A stretch of DNA of 64,000 nucleotides from JAJVID01 sp050247435 (GTDB lineage: Bacteria; Acidobacteriota; Blastocatellia; RBC074): assembly GCA_050247435.1 (NCBI GenBank), contig JBFWUF010000004.1:62001-126000 (forward strand), written 5' to 3'. A model generated the notes under the pieces. The model did not search any database, was not told where the DNA came from, and saw nothing but the letters and a program-made list of their open reading frames with translations. Shown here piece by piece: positions 18,505 to 27,333 of the stretch (positions within the stretch are counted from its first letter, which is position 1; every line of letters starts with the position of its first letter). A program made the position numbers and the translations under genes.

Positions 18505-21500
18505 TTAGAAATCGAACCGCGCGCCAATCTGCACACGGCGCGGCCCGATGTACGGCACATTTTGCGTGAACTGCGAGCTGATCACGCCAAAACCCGCCGG
18601 GTTCTGAAGGTTCAATGCCGGATCGTTGAAGATCACGTGGTTGAAGACGTTCAGGAAGTCAAAGGACAAACTGAAATTGACCTTCTCGGTGATCTTCGTC
18701 TCTTTGGCCAGCGACAGGTCGAAGAACCAGCGGTTCAATCCGCGCAGCACGCCACGCCCAGTGCGCGTGTCACGCGAGATTTCGAGGCGGCGGAAGCTGT
18801 TGAAAGCCTGCTCAGGGCTGCTGAAGAGGTTCAGCCCACTGCCGCGCCGCGCCGGATCGCCGGTCACGCCGATATTGTTCGACCCGGTGACGCCGTTAAA
18901 AACGCTCGTGCCGTTGACGATGTCGCGGGTCTTGATCGCGCCCGCCGTCGGGCCGAAGATCGCGCCGCCGCCGAAGGCTTGACCGCTCTGGGAGACCGAC
19001 AACGGGAATCCGCTGTGCGCCAGGAAAATTCCCGACACCGACCAGCCGTCGACGAGCTTGTTGAGCACAGCGTTGCCAGGATCCAGGAACCGATTCTTGC
19101 CGAACGGCAGTTCATACGATCCGTTGATGTTGAACAGATGACGCAGATCAAACAGCGACGGGCCGTAATCGTAGCCGGGGAAGAAACTCGATTGATACTG
19201 CGACACGTTGTTCTGCGTGAACGTGGTTGACTCGTCGAGCGATTTCGAGAGCGTGTAATTCGCATCAAACGTCAGCCCCTGCGAAAACCGCTTGCGCACC
19301 GTGACAATCATTCCGTGATAGTTCGATATCGCGCCGGAATGGCGGACGAACAGATCGAGCGATTGCTGGTTGGTCAGCACCGGGGCGTTCGGTCCGAACG
19401 CTCCCAGCCCCGACCGCAGATCCAGGAAGGTCTGGAAAATATTGCTGACGTTGCCGTTGATGAAATCAGCGGCAACGCTGGTGGCAAGCAGCCTGGTTGT
19501 GCCAGCGCCGTAGAGGTTCTCGAAATACGGCTGCGCCTGCAACCCGGCGGCGCCGGCGCCGCCCGGACGCAAGGCGAGAGCTACGGCATCGAAGGCCTGC
19601 GCGAAGGTCTGCCCTGACTTCGAGTCTTTGTGGAAGAACGGCGCCGAGTTCAGGTTGCCGTTGATGTACAACTCGCGGGCGAAGCGCCCGATGTAGCCGA
19701 CCTCGACCAGCATGCGCCACGGCATTTCGCGTTGAATCGTGAAATCAACGACGTGGTTGCGCGGCACTTTGATGAACGGATCCAGCGAGAACGAGAGGGT
19801 TTCGCCGAACGGTTTAGTCGGGATGATCGGCGGCTGCACCTGTTGCGGAGCAGTCGGCAGCGGGATTGCGCCGTCAACTCCGATCCGGTACGGCTCGCCC
19901 GCCGCGTTGCGTGGGCCAGTGACGCTGACGGTTTGCGCGAAACCTACGCCAAGCGTCGGGATGATGATCGTCTGCACCGTGTTGGTGCGGTCGAAGACCA
20001 GCGAATAACCGCCGCGCACCACCGTCTGCCGGTCGCCGAACATCTTGCCGAACAATCCCGACCTGAACGACGGATTCCACGCCATAGAAAAACGAGGCGA
20101 GAAATTCTTATAGTCGGTGTCATAGGCGGTGTCGCGCCCGGCATCCTTCAGCGGCAGATAGGCGATGTCGGGGTTGTAGACCGTCCCGGCCTGAGAGGCC
20201 GCCAGCTTGTCGCGCAGATATTTTTTGTAATTGACCAGTTCGTTCGTCCCTTTGAAGACGATCACGGTCTGCTTGCCCGAATCCTCGATCGGCGGCTCCT
20301 GCCAATTGTAATTCAAGCCGTAAGTGAGGGTCAGCGATGGCTTCCACCGCCACGTATCCTGGAAGTAGAACTCCCAGGCCTTGAGCGTCGAGTAGGTGAG
20401 CAATCCCGTGCCGAGCGGCTGCAATTTCAGGCCGGAGTCGCGCGTGATCAATGCGGGTACCTGGCTGACGAAACCAAGCAGCCCGGCGTACAGCGTGTTG
20501 TAGCGCCCCACGTCGGCGGCCTGCAGGCATCCGGTCGTCACTGTGGCGCTGCAAGTGGGCGGACGTTGCAAGGCGGGAACGGTCACGAAACCGCCGGTCG
20601 TGCTGACTTCGGCGACCGGAGTTGTGATCGAGCCGATGACTTTGTCGTCGCGGTAATCTATGGAGCGGATGCGGCGGATGTTGCCGCCCATCTGCATGTT
20701 GTGCGACCCCTTGATCCAAGTCAGCGTATCCGACCACTGATAGATGTTGATCGTGCGAAACTGATTGCGCGCCCGTTGCGTGTCAACGTCAACGATGTCG
20801 TCAACAACGGTACCGCCGAAATTGATCGCCGCGTTCAAGCCGACGAAGGGTTGCGGCGAGATCACGTTGAAGCCGAGCCGGTCATGCAGCCAACTGAAGC
20901 GCGCCTCGTTGGTGATGTTCGGCGCCAGCACGCCAGTCAGCGTGGCGACGGCGTTGCGCGAGCGCGATGGAAAATTATTGGTTCCAGTCTGGGATCTGAG
21001 GTCAACCTGGTTGGCGGCGTTTTGGAGCACGCGGTCGGCCTGGAACTTGCCGCTGAAATTCCATTTCTCGGTGAACTTGTGGTCAATCTTGACCAGGCCA
21101 AAATCGTTGCGCGTCTTGAGCGGGGCGTTGAAGACCAGTCCGGCGGTGTTGAGGCCGTCGCCCAGCGTGAAGTCGTTCGGCGCGGGATAGAGCCGCAGAT
21201 ATTCGAGCATCTTCGGATTGACGCCAAGATTGCGTCCGCCGTTGGCGGTCGAGTCGAAGCCTTTGATCGCGTTCTGGTCGTAAGTTTGCACCTGCCCGCT
21301 GGCGTCGCGGAAGCGCAGGATGCCCTGTTTGAGCGTATCGGTCGGCACGAACCGCGTGATCTGAGCGGGGCTTGGATTGCGCCGCCCCTCGTAGGCCACG
21401 AAGAAGAACGTCTTGTCTTTGAGGATCGGCCCTCCCACTGTTCCGCCGAAACGGTTGTCGAGGTGGAAGGGGCGTTTGAGGCTGAGCCGGTTGTTGGTCC

Positions 21501-22269
21501 AGGAATTGGCGTTGAGCGCATTGTCCTGGTGGTACCAATAGCCCGAGCCGTGAATACTGTTGGTGCCGCTCTTGCTCACCAAAGTGATCTGGCCGCCCGC
21601 GCCGCGGCCGAACGTAGCGTTGGCGTTGGCCGACGTGCCGCGAAATTCCTCGACCGTGTCAATCGGCACGGGCATCACCGTGCGGAAGGTCTGGCCGATC
21701 ACGTTGTCGGAAACATCCACGCCGTCGAGCTGGATGACGGATTGATCGGCGCGCGCGCCTGAGAACTGGCCTCCCGGAGTCACCGCCGGCTGCAACGAGA
21801 AAAGCGTGTTGACCTGACGGTTGACGTTCGGCAAGCGCTTCAAACGGGTTTCATCCATCACGCTGCCGACGCTGGCGTCGGCGGTCTGCAACTGGGCTTC
21901 GACACCGGCCGTAACCTGCACAACCTCGCCGACCGCGCCGACTTCGAGAATTACATTGACCGTCGCCACGACCGTAGCCGAAGCCTGGATATCGGTGACG
22001 ACTTTCGTTTTGAAACCTTGCGCATTGACGGCGACTTTGAAAACTCCAGGAGGTACGGCATAAAAGCTGTATTGCCCTTCGGAGTTCGTCGTCGCCGCGC
22101 GCTCAGCGTTAGTTCCGACGTCGGTTAATTTCACGGCGGCGTTGGCGACCGCCGCGCCGTTGGGATCGGTGACTGTGCCTGAGACGGTAGTCGTCGCCGC
22201 CGTCTGCGCCAGCGCGGCGAGGGGCGTGAGAACGAATAGCATCAACAAAATTACTGGACGGAAACGCAT
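18505..22269 (-). CDS. TonB-dependent receptor, Oar-like, large
   Basis: A 1254-residue outer-membrane receptor. In order: signal peptide (residues 1-22, ending ALAQT), carboxypeptidase-regulatory-like domain (VSGTVTDPNGAAVANAAVKL to about 110), plug (about 125-235, with DQSVIQLDGVDVSDN), the GGPILKDKTFFFVAYEGRRN segment, and a long barrel ending QIGARFDF with terminal Phe. AGGAGG is 8 bases before the ATG. It is transcribed toward the secreted protein gene and a sister receptor pseudogene; together they may once have been a nutrient-uptake cluster. The ligand is unknown. Confidence 0.93.
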   Translation of the reverse strand: MRFRPVILLMLFVLTPLAALAQTAATTTVSGTVTDPNGAAVANAAVKLTDVGTNAERAATTNSEGQYSFYAVPPGVFKVAVNAQGFKTKVVTDIQASATVVATVNVILEVGAVGEVVQVTAGVEAQLQTADASVGSVMDETRLKRLPNVNRQVNTLFSLQPAVTPGGQFSGARADQSVIQLDGVDVSDNVIGQTFRTVMPVPIDTVEEFRGTSANANATFGRGAGGQITLVSKSGTNSIHGSGYWYHQDNALNANSWTNNRLSLKRPFHLDNRFGGTVGGPILKDKTFFFVAYEGRRNPSPAQITRFVPTDTLKQGILRFRDASGQVQTYDQNAIKGFDSTANGGRNLGVNPKMLEYLRLYPAPNDFTLGDGLNTAGLVFNAPLKTRNDFGLVKIDHKFTEKWNFSGKFQADRVLQNAANQVDLRSQTGTNNFPSRSRNAVATLTGVLAPNITNEARFSWLHDRLGFNVISPQPFVGLNAAINFGGTVVDDIVDVDTQRARNQFRTINIYQWSDTLTWIKGSHNMQMGGNIRRIRSIDYRDDKVIGSITTPVAEVSTTGGFVTVPALQRPPTCSATVTTGCLQAADVGRYNTLYAGLLGFVSQVPALITRDSGLKLQPLGTGLLTYSTLKAWEFYFQDTWRWKPSLTLTYGLNYNWQEPPIEDSGKQTVIVFKGTNELVNYKKYLRDKLAASQAGTVYNPDIAYLPLKDAGRDTAYDTDYKNFSPRFSMAWNPSFRSGLFGKMFGDRQTVVRGGYSLVFDRTNTVQTIIIPTLGVGFAQTVSVTGPRNAAGEPYRIGVDGAIPLPTAPQQVQPPIIPTKPFGETLSFSLDPFIKVPRNHVVDFTIQREMPWRMLVEVGYIGRFARELYINGNLNSAPFFHKDSKSGQTFAQAFDAVALALRPGGAGAAGLQAQPYFENLYGAGTTRLLATSVAADFINGNVSNIFQTFLDLRSGLGAFGPNAPVLTNQQSLDLFVRHSGAISNYHGMIVTVRKRFSQGLTFDANYTLSKSLDESTTFTQNNVSQYQSSFFPGYDYGPSLFDLRHLFNINGSYELPFGKNRFLDPGNAVLNKLVDGWSVSGIFLAHSGFPLSVSQSGQAFGGGAIFGPTAGAIKTRDIVNGTSVFNGVTGSNNIGVTGDPARRGSGLNLFSSPEQAFNSFRRLEISRDTRTGRGVLRGLNRWFFDLSLAKETKITEKVNFSLSFDFLNVFNHVIFNDPALNLQNPAGFGVISSQFTQNVPYIGPRRVQIGARFDF

Positions 22270-22575
22270 ACAAAAACCTCCTAAGGATTTAGGTTATGGA
22301 GATCACGGCCGGAAGCCGGTTTAATCAGCGGCTATTGGGTTCCCTGCAAAGTGCGCCAGCAAGCCTTTATTGAGTAGTGCTCGTTTATTCGATTGACAGT
22401 CTGTTTCAAGCGGGGCAACGGAGAAGTGTTGCCATCGGAAAGCGGCGGGATGGTATAACGAAGACTGGAGCTACTGCAAGTTTTTTGGATGAATGCTGGC
22501 CGAAGATCAAATTTAATGGAGAAATAGGCGCCAGGATCGCCGGGAGAGGTCAGAGATGAGTGTGTTCAGCCCACA
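22270..22575. other. 306-bp intergenic region
   Basis: This lies upstream of the large TonB-dependent receptor and downstream of the VWA gene, both on the minus strand. It should hold the receptor promoter; I see the AGGAGG ribosome-binding site next to 22269 but no promoter boxes I would defend. No repeat family member and no RNA gene was recognised. Confidence 0.5.
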
Positions 22576-24051
22576 CTATTTTGAGCCGCGGGCGTTAGAG
22601 TTGGCGCCCGGCGCGCGGTAACCGGGTCGCGCGCGGATGACAACATCTTTGCGCGAGGTCTTCACCTGAATCTTGCGGTACTTGCCGTCGCGCGTCTGGT
22701 TGGCCGGGTAATAGCCGAGCGAGTATTGGTTGCGCAACTCCGCCGCGATGTTGGCGAAGGCGTCCGGCAAAGATCGCAACGTGTCGGCGCGGTGAAGCTC
22801 TCCGCCTGATTTCACGGCCAGTTCCTGAAGATACTGATCAGCCGTTCGGTAAAGACCGTCGAGCATTATGCTGATGTTTTCGTCGCGGCGGCGCGAAGGA
22901 TTGCGCGAGTCAGGATAACGGGGATCAGGATAGCGGTCGTCAGGGTAGCGCCCTGTTCGCGGAGAGCGGTCATCGGGGTAGCGATTGTCCGGGTAACGGT
23001 CGCGCGGGTAGCGGTTGTCTGGGTAGCGGTTGTCCGGGTAACGGTCGCGCGGGTAGCGATCATCGGGATAACGGCCACCTCCACCCGGATAACGATCCGG
23101 ATAGCGGCCACCGCCGCCAATGATGATCGGAGGAATGGGAAGACGCATCGGGTCAATTCCGCCTCGCCTGCTCGGAACCGGATTGCCCTGTCCGCCCGGA
23201 ACCGTCGGCGGCGTCGTGCCCGGTGGTACGCGATTGGCAGGGCCGCCGAGTATCCCTCCCAGGTCAACGGTCTCGCCACGCTCCTGCTGATCGCGCAACA
23301 GCGCTTCAGTGTCGTGACGTGTGTCGAAACGAATTGGGTAAACGATGACGCTCGATTCTTCCAACTGGCGGATGTTGTCGTCGTATTTTGTCGAGTCGCT
23401 GCGCCAATCAACGCCATCGGTGAAGATGACTATCGCCTTGCGGCCTTTCACCCGCGCCAGATCGCCGAGCGCCACTCTGACCGCGTCGTAAAGCTTGGTT
23501 CCCTGCCCCGGGCGAGTCGAATCAATCGCCTTGCGCAATTCGGAACGGTCGCTGGTGAACTCGACCAGTTCGTAAATCCCGTCGTCGAACGAGATGACTT
23601 TGACGCGATCCGCCGGTTGCAACTGTTCGACGAACATTTTGGCCGCGCGCTGAATCTGGCCAAGTTTCTCCTGCGTGCTGGCGCTGGTGTCGAGCATCAA
23701 CACAACATTGAAGGGCGTCCGGACGGCGGCGAAGAATTCGATCTCCTGTTTCACGCCGTCTTCGTGGATCGTGAATTCTTCTTTGGCCAGGTCGGGGACG
23801 TAAACGTCGGCGCGGTCGCTGGCGATCACGGGCACGGTCACCAGATCGGTGTCGAACTTGATCGTGTCGTTTTGCTGATTTGGCTGCTGATTTGGCTTCT
23901 GCGTATCGGCTTGAGATGAATTCTTCTTCTGGGCGCTTTGCGGCTTTTGAGGCGACTGCGATTTTGTTTGGGCGATTGCGCCCAAAACGAGCGTCAACGA
24001 GGCGAGCGCAATGACCGAGAGCAGACAAAACCTGTTGAGAGCGGATCGCAT
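22576..24051 (-). CDS. VWA domain protein, VWFA-related acidobacterial type, with RYPD repeat tract
   Basis: A 491-residue secreted protein. The ATG at 24051 has AAAGGAG 7 bases upstream, so a longer in-frame start at 24093 is rejected. A signal peptide is followed by a Gln/Ser-rich stretch, then the conserved TDLVTVPVIASDR opening of the acidobacterial VWFA-related family, and a VWA domain with an intact metal-ion-dependent adhesion site (DTSAS, a later Thr in GTKLYDA, and FTDGVD). An Arg/Tyr/Pro/Asp tandem tract of about 70 residues follows, then the family's C-terminal segment (NQYSLGYYPANQTRDGKYRK). VWA domains bind protein ligands through a metal; the partner is not known. It is on the same strand as the receptors. 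Confidence 0.9.
   Translation of the reverse strand: MRSALNRFCLLSVIALASLTLVLGAIAQTKSQSPQKPQSAQKKNSSQADTQKPNQQPNQQNDTIKFDTDLVTVPVIASDRADVYVPDLAKEEFTIHEDGVKQEIEFFAAVRTPFNVVLMLDTSASTQEKLGQIQRAAKMFVEQLQPADRVKVISFDDGIYELVEFTSDRSELRKAIDSTRPGQGTKLYDAVRVALGDLARVKGRKAIVIFTDGVDWRSDSTKYDDNIRQLEESSVIVYPIRFDTRHDTEALLRDQQERGETVDLGGILGGPANRVPPGTTPPTVPGGQGNPVPSRRGGIDPMRLPIPPIIIGGGGRYPDRYPGGGGRYPDDRYPRDRYPDNRYPDNRYPRDRYPDNRYPDDRSPRTGRYPDDRYPDPRYPDSRNPSRRRDENISIMLDGLYRTADQYLQELAVKSGGELHRADTLRSLPDAFANIAAELRNQYSLGYYPANQTRDGKYRKIQVKTSRKDVVIRARPGYRAPGANSNARGSK
22905..23110 (-). repeat. 15-bp tandem repeat coding for RYPDN-type pentapeptides
   Basis: This in-frame tandem tract in the VWA gene encodes about a dozen pentapeptides of the form RYPDN, RYPRD or RYPDD, flanked by Gly-rich spacers. 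Length multiples of 15 keep the frame, so copy number can vary without breaking the protein. The tract is probably disordered and charged. Confidence 0.85.
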
Positions 24052-24196
24052 GGCGAACTCCTTTCGGCGCGGGCGCCGGTTTGCATCTTGCATTTAGAGT
24101 TATCGCGGGATGATGGCGAACCGAACTGATCGCCGCTTACTGAACGTGGATACTACGCCTCGCTTGCTCTCAATTCAACACGGAGTGGGAAGCGCG

Positions 24197-24229
24197 AGGG
24201 TGGAACAATTTGGCAAATTGTTCCACCCT
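24197..24229. terminator. Perfect 16-bp hairpin downstream of the DinB gene
   Basis: AGGGTGGAACAATTTG (24197-24212) and its exact complement (24214-24229) surround one base. It lies 14 bases after the DinB gene stop on the minus strand and upstream of the VWA gene. It has a tight, nearly loopless form like the palindrome at 18412; it could be a terminator or a further palindromic repeat. Confidence 0.65.
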
Positions 24230-24242
24230 TTGCTTATAACTT

Positions 24243-24755
24243 TTACGCGGGAGAGTTCTCGTAGTCGTAGAGCATTGGAGGCTCTTTGCCCAGCAACCGG
24301 GCGTAGGTGTAGAGCTGCCCTCGGTGATGCCAGTGCTCGTCGTAGGAGAATGCGAAATACTGCCAGACGGGGAACGTGCCGAACGGCGATTCGAGTTGGC
24401 GCGAAAGATCTTCGTCAGTCAAAGCGGCTAAAGCCTCATCCCCCGCCTTCTGAGCTTCGCGAGCGTATTTCTGGCAATCGGCGACCGTCTTCAAAGTCGC
24501 CGCCACCGCCTTGCCTTCCGCCGTCTCCGGGATGGCCTTGTTTTCAATTTCCGCCGTGAGTTTCCCCTGCTTGATTCCCTCGCCGAAGGTCTTCTGCATT
24601 CCGTAAATGTGCAGAATCAGGTCGCGCACGGAGCGGGTTCCCGGCTGCGGGCGATAATCCAGGTCTTTGTCCGCGAACGAGCCGATCAGCCGCAGCGTCA
24701 CGCCGTGAACCATTTTGAAATATTCGCGTTGTGCTGAAAGCGCTTGTTTGTTCAT
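24243..24755 (-). CDS. DinB family protein
   Basis: A 170-residue four-helix-bundle protein of the DinB/YfiT superfamily, whose members are metal-dependent thiol-transferases or of unknown role. The metal ligands appear as a His in LILHIYGMQ and the pair in YDEHWHHRGQLYTYARLLG, which is the family signature. The frame is open to 24857, but the ATG at 24755 follows GAGGAG and starts at the family's usual position. A family I inverted repeat ends 17 bases upstream of the start. It is preceded on the same strand by a WYL regulator gene, a pairing often seen for DinB proteins. Confidence 0.88.
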   Translation of the reverse strand: MNKQALSAQREYFKMVHGVTLRLIGSFADKDLDYRPQPGTRSVRDLILHIYGMQKTFGEGIKQGKLTAEIENKAIPETAEGKAVAATLKTVADCQKYAREAQKAGDEALAALTDEDLSRQLESPFGTFPVWQYFAFSYDEHWHHRGQLYTYARLLGKEPPMLYDYENSPA

Positions 24756-24771
24756 TTCGATCTCCTCGATT

Positions 24772-24858
24772 GATGTCCGACAAGCTGCTGGCTTGTCGCT
24801 GGTTTCCCTAAACGACTTTCGGCGGAGACCCCGGCAAGCTGGCAGCTCGCCGGACATC
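24772..24858. repeat. Family I nested inverted repeat in the DinB leader
   Basis: The outer arms are 24772-24799 (starting GATGTCCGACAAGC) and 24831-24858 (ending GCCGGACATC). Each arm itself folds: GACAAGC/GCTTGTC on the left, and GGCAAGCTGGCAGCTCGCC on the right is partly self-complementary. The element ends close to the ribosome-binding site of the DinB gene. Confidence 0.65.
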
Positions 24859-24922
24859 GCCGCCCGATTCCAACCTTGCGCAGTCTACCCCGCACGAGTG
24901 ACAACGTTATGTCAGCAGCATT

Positions 24923-25870
24923 TCAGCCTGAATAATTTTCCAGAATTTTTCCGGCTTCGGTCGCCAACCGCCGCCTCAATGATTCAGGTTCGAGCACGCG
25001 AACCTGCGATCCCCAACTGAAAAGCCACTGGAAGATTTCGTTTTCCACCCGGACGCGCATCGTCACCATCAATCCGTCAGAAACCTTTTCCATCGAATCA
25101 ATGTAATAAGACCGCGATTCGCGCACCCAGGGCGCGGCTTCGCGGCTGAACAACGCGACGACTTTCAAATTGCGTTGATCATCTTCCGGCGGTTCGAGCC
25201 TGAAATTCGGCGGGCGGTCGAAGGTCTTTTCCAGGAGTCTCAGGTCGGACAAACGGTCGAGCCGGAAGTTACGAATGTCCCGGCGCAGGTGGCAATGGCC
25301 GATCAAGTACCAGGCGTCGCCGTAATGCAGCATCGCGTAAGGATCGGCTTCGCGCGTGTTCCGCGCGTCACGGCCGTCTTGCGAATAGCGGGTGTGGTAA
25401 TGAAACCGGATTGTCTTACGTTCGATGATCGCGCGGCGAAGCTGAGGCAGGAAGGACGCCGATTCGCCCGCAGCCAATGTTTCAGGCGCGACGAAAGCGA
25501 TGCTGTTTCGCAGGTACTCGACCTCGCCTCGGAGTTTTTCCGACAAGACCGCTTCGATCTTGCGGCTGGCCGTTTTCGCCGCGTCGCGGTATTGCGCGTC
25601 GAAGTTTTGCGCGACGAAGTCGCCGCCGAGCAGCAGCATCGTCGCCTCGTCGGCGCTGAAGCTGACCGGCGGCAGGAAATAGCCTTCGACCAGCGAGTAG
25701 CCTACGCCCGCCTGCGCGATGACCGGCACACCCGATTCGCACAGCGCCTGGATGTCGCGGTAGATCGTGCGCTTGCTGGTCTCGAAAGTCGCGGCCAGGT
25801 CTTCGGCGCGCCGCGAGCCTTTGCGCTGCAGCTCAAGCACGATGGCGAGCAATCGGTCGGTGCGATTCAT
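24923..25870 (-). CDS. YafY-type transcriptional regulator (HTH_11 + WYL)
   Basis: A 315-residue regulator. An N-terminal winged helix-turn-helix (MNRTDRLLAIVLELQRKG, then TSKRTIYRDIQALCESGVPV) spans residues 1-60, and the WYL domain (about 140-230) shows the core as DAWYLIGHCHLRRDIRNFRLDRL. A WCX-like C-terminal extension runs to residue 315. Such proteins sense nucleic-acid or nucleotide ligands and often control neighbouring genes, here possibly the DinB gene 168 bases downstream. A family A repeat lies just upstream of its start. Confidence 0.9.
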   Translation of the reverse strand: MNRTDRLLAIVLELQRKGSRRAEDLAATFETSKRTIYRDIQALCESGVPVIAQAGVGYSLVEGYFLPPVSFSADEATMLLLGGDFVAQNFDAQYRDAAKTASRKIEAVLSEKLRGEVEYLRNSIAFVAPETLAAGESASFLPQLRRAIIERKTIRFHYHTRYSQDGRDARNTREADPYAMLHYGDAWYLIGHCHLRRDIRNFRLDRLSDLRLLEKTFDRPPNFRLEPPEDDQRNLKVVALFSREAAPWVRESRSYYIDSMEKVSDGLMVTMRVRVENEIFQWLFSWGSQVRVLEPESLRRRLATEAGKILENYSG

Positions 25871-25897
25871 CGGAGTTCGTGTAGGGGATCAATCAGG

Positions 25898-25993
25898 AGA
25901 GATTACGGAACAGACGGAAAAGACGGAACAAACGGAAATTTTCTCCCGGTTTTCTTCCGTCTTTTCCGTCTTTTCCGTCTGTTCCGTAATCTC
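25898..25993. repeat. Family A tandem-arm inverted repeat, copy 3
   Basis: The arms 25898-25937 and 25953-25993 are made of 9-base ACGGAAAAG/ACGGAACAG units. The left side reads TCAGGAGAGATTACGGAAC, which is exactly the end of copy 1 at 3061-3204 (complementary strand) and nearly that of copy 2, so the family has a defined terminus. It lies between the HAD gene (start 26664, stop 26017) and the WYL regulator start on the minus strand. Confidence 0.82.
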
Positions 25994-26016
25994 TTTTCCG
26001 TCTCCGGATTCAGACA

Positions 26017-26664
26017 TCAATAAGAGTCGAAAAAGTCGTCAGGCAATTCGGTGAGTCTCAGCACAACCCAATCAGCATCCAAATCGCTGTGCGTGCTTAG
26101 AACGCCGACAGATTTCATCCCGGCGCGGCGCGCGGCCTCGATGCCCGCCGGAGCGTCTTCGATCACGACGCAGGCTTCGGGCGCGACACCCATTTTCTCC
26201 GCCGCGACCAGAAAGACATCCGGCGAAGGCTTCCCGGCTTTGACCTCTTCCGAAGACATCACGACATCGAAAAACTTTTCAATGCCGAGCGCGGCGAAGA
26301 CCGCGTCAATATTGCCTCGCGGCGCGGATGTGCCGAGAGCCTGCAACCATCCTTCGGCTTTCAATCTTTCAAGCCAGCGCTCCGCCCCCGGCAAAAGCTC
26401 CAGACCTTTCGTCCGAATCAGACGGCGATACGCTTCTTCTTTCGCCAGCGAGACGCGGGCGACAAATTCGTCCGGCAAATCCGCGCCTAGACGCCCGCGC
26501 AAAATCTCGTCGTTGCGTTTGCCGAAATCGGCGACGTACTCGTCGTAAGTCAGCGCGAAGTTTTCAACCGCCATCACCGCCTGCCACGCTTCCCAGTGGT
26601 AATGGGCTGAGTCAATCAACGTCCCATCCAAATCCCAAATTACGGCTCGTTTGTGTTTGTCCAT
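26017..26664 (-). CDS. HAD family hydrolase, beta-phosphoglucomutase-like
   Basis: A 215-residue haloacid-dehalogenase superfamily phosphatase or phosphomutase. Motif 1 is WDLDGTLIDSA (Asp11 nucleophile, Asp13 acid), motif 2 the LGTSAPRGN segment, motif 3 Lys in EEVKAGKPSPDVF, and motif 4 VIEDAPAGIEAARRAGM. The helical cap after motif 1 places it in subclass I with beta-phosphoglucomutase and phosphoglycolate phosphatase. The substrate is undetermined. It starts 7 bases after the Rieske gene stop, so the two are probably cotranscribed. Confidence 0.9.
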   Translation of the reverse strand: MDKHKRAVIWDLDGTLIDSAHYHWEAWQAVMAVENFALTYDEYVADFGKRNDEILRGRLGADLPDEFVARVSLAKEEAYRRLIRTKGLELLPGAERWLERLKAEGWLQALGTSAPRGNIDAVFAALGIEKFFDVVMSSEEVKAGKPSPDVFLVAAEKMGVAPEACVVIEDAPAGIEAARRAGMKSVGVLSTHSDLDADWVVLRLTELPDDFFDSY

Positions 26665-26671
26665 TGAGTTG

Positions 26672-27079
26672 TTAGCTGACCTTTTGCTTCTTGCGCAGTT
26701 TCCTGCCTTCCTTCTCCACCCATTTGCGTTCGCTCTTTGGAACCAGTTTGCGATGCTTCTTGCGTGCTTCGATGTGGATCAGGCCATCAACGACTTCGAC
26801 ATCAACCTTCGGCAGCCGCTTCGCTTTCTTGCGGCTCGATTTCGCCAGCTTGCCCGTCGAGACGTCGAAGGCCGCATCGTGAAAGGGACAAATTAGCGTG
26901 TCCTTCCTCGCGTCGGGCGGGAACATCGCCAGGTCTTTGTGAGTGCAGATGGTGACGAAGGATTTGACCTCGCCGTCTCTGGTCTTCACGACGCAATAAG
27001 GCACACCGCGATGCTCCACGCAAACGGGCTTGTTTCTCCTCAGCTTCGCCAGCGACACGACTGGTATCAGTTTTGCCAT
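26672..27079 (-). CDS. Rieske [2Fe-2S] ferredoxin-like protein with basic tail
   Basis: A 135-residue soluble Rieske protein. The cluster ligands are clear: CTHKD (Cys45, His47) and CPFHDAAFD (Cys64, His67). It resembles the small ferredoxin component of dioxygenase systems or NirD-like proteins. The last 50 residues are unusually rich in Lys and Arg (KKHRKLVPKSERKWVEK...), beyond the usual end of the domain. No oxygenase partner is nearby. It is the first gene of a likely two-gene unit with the HAD phosphatase. Confidence 0.88.
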   Translation of the reverse strand: MAKLIPVVSLAKLRRNKPVCVEHRGVPYCVVKTRDGEVKSFVTICTHKDLAMFPPDARKDTLICPFHDAAFDVSTGKLAKSSRKKAKRLPKVDVEVVDGLIHIEARKKHRKLVPKSERKWVEKEGRKLRKKQKVS

Positions 27080-27129
27080 TATTCTTTCCCTTTGTTCAAA
27101 ATTGTGTTAGTTCAACGGGAAGATTTTTT

Positions 27130-27220
<91 letters not shown>

Positions 27221-27333
27221 GAGTCTCTCCCGTCCATGCCGCTATCCAAAATACTTGTCGAACGCGCGATTAACCGGCGCGTATTCTGCGCGATTGGAGC
27301 CGGAGAGCGCAAATTGACAGTCTTCGCGGGCGC

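Noticed and set aside
19630..21762. 710-codon open frame on the plus strand across the large TonB-dependent receptor gene
   Set aside because: Antisense shadow: Arg/Glu/Asp-rich, no homology, no ribosome-binding site; the minus-strand frame has a clear protein family and codon pattern.
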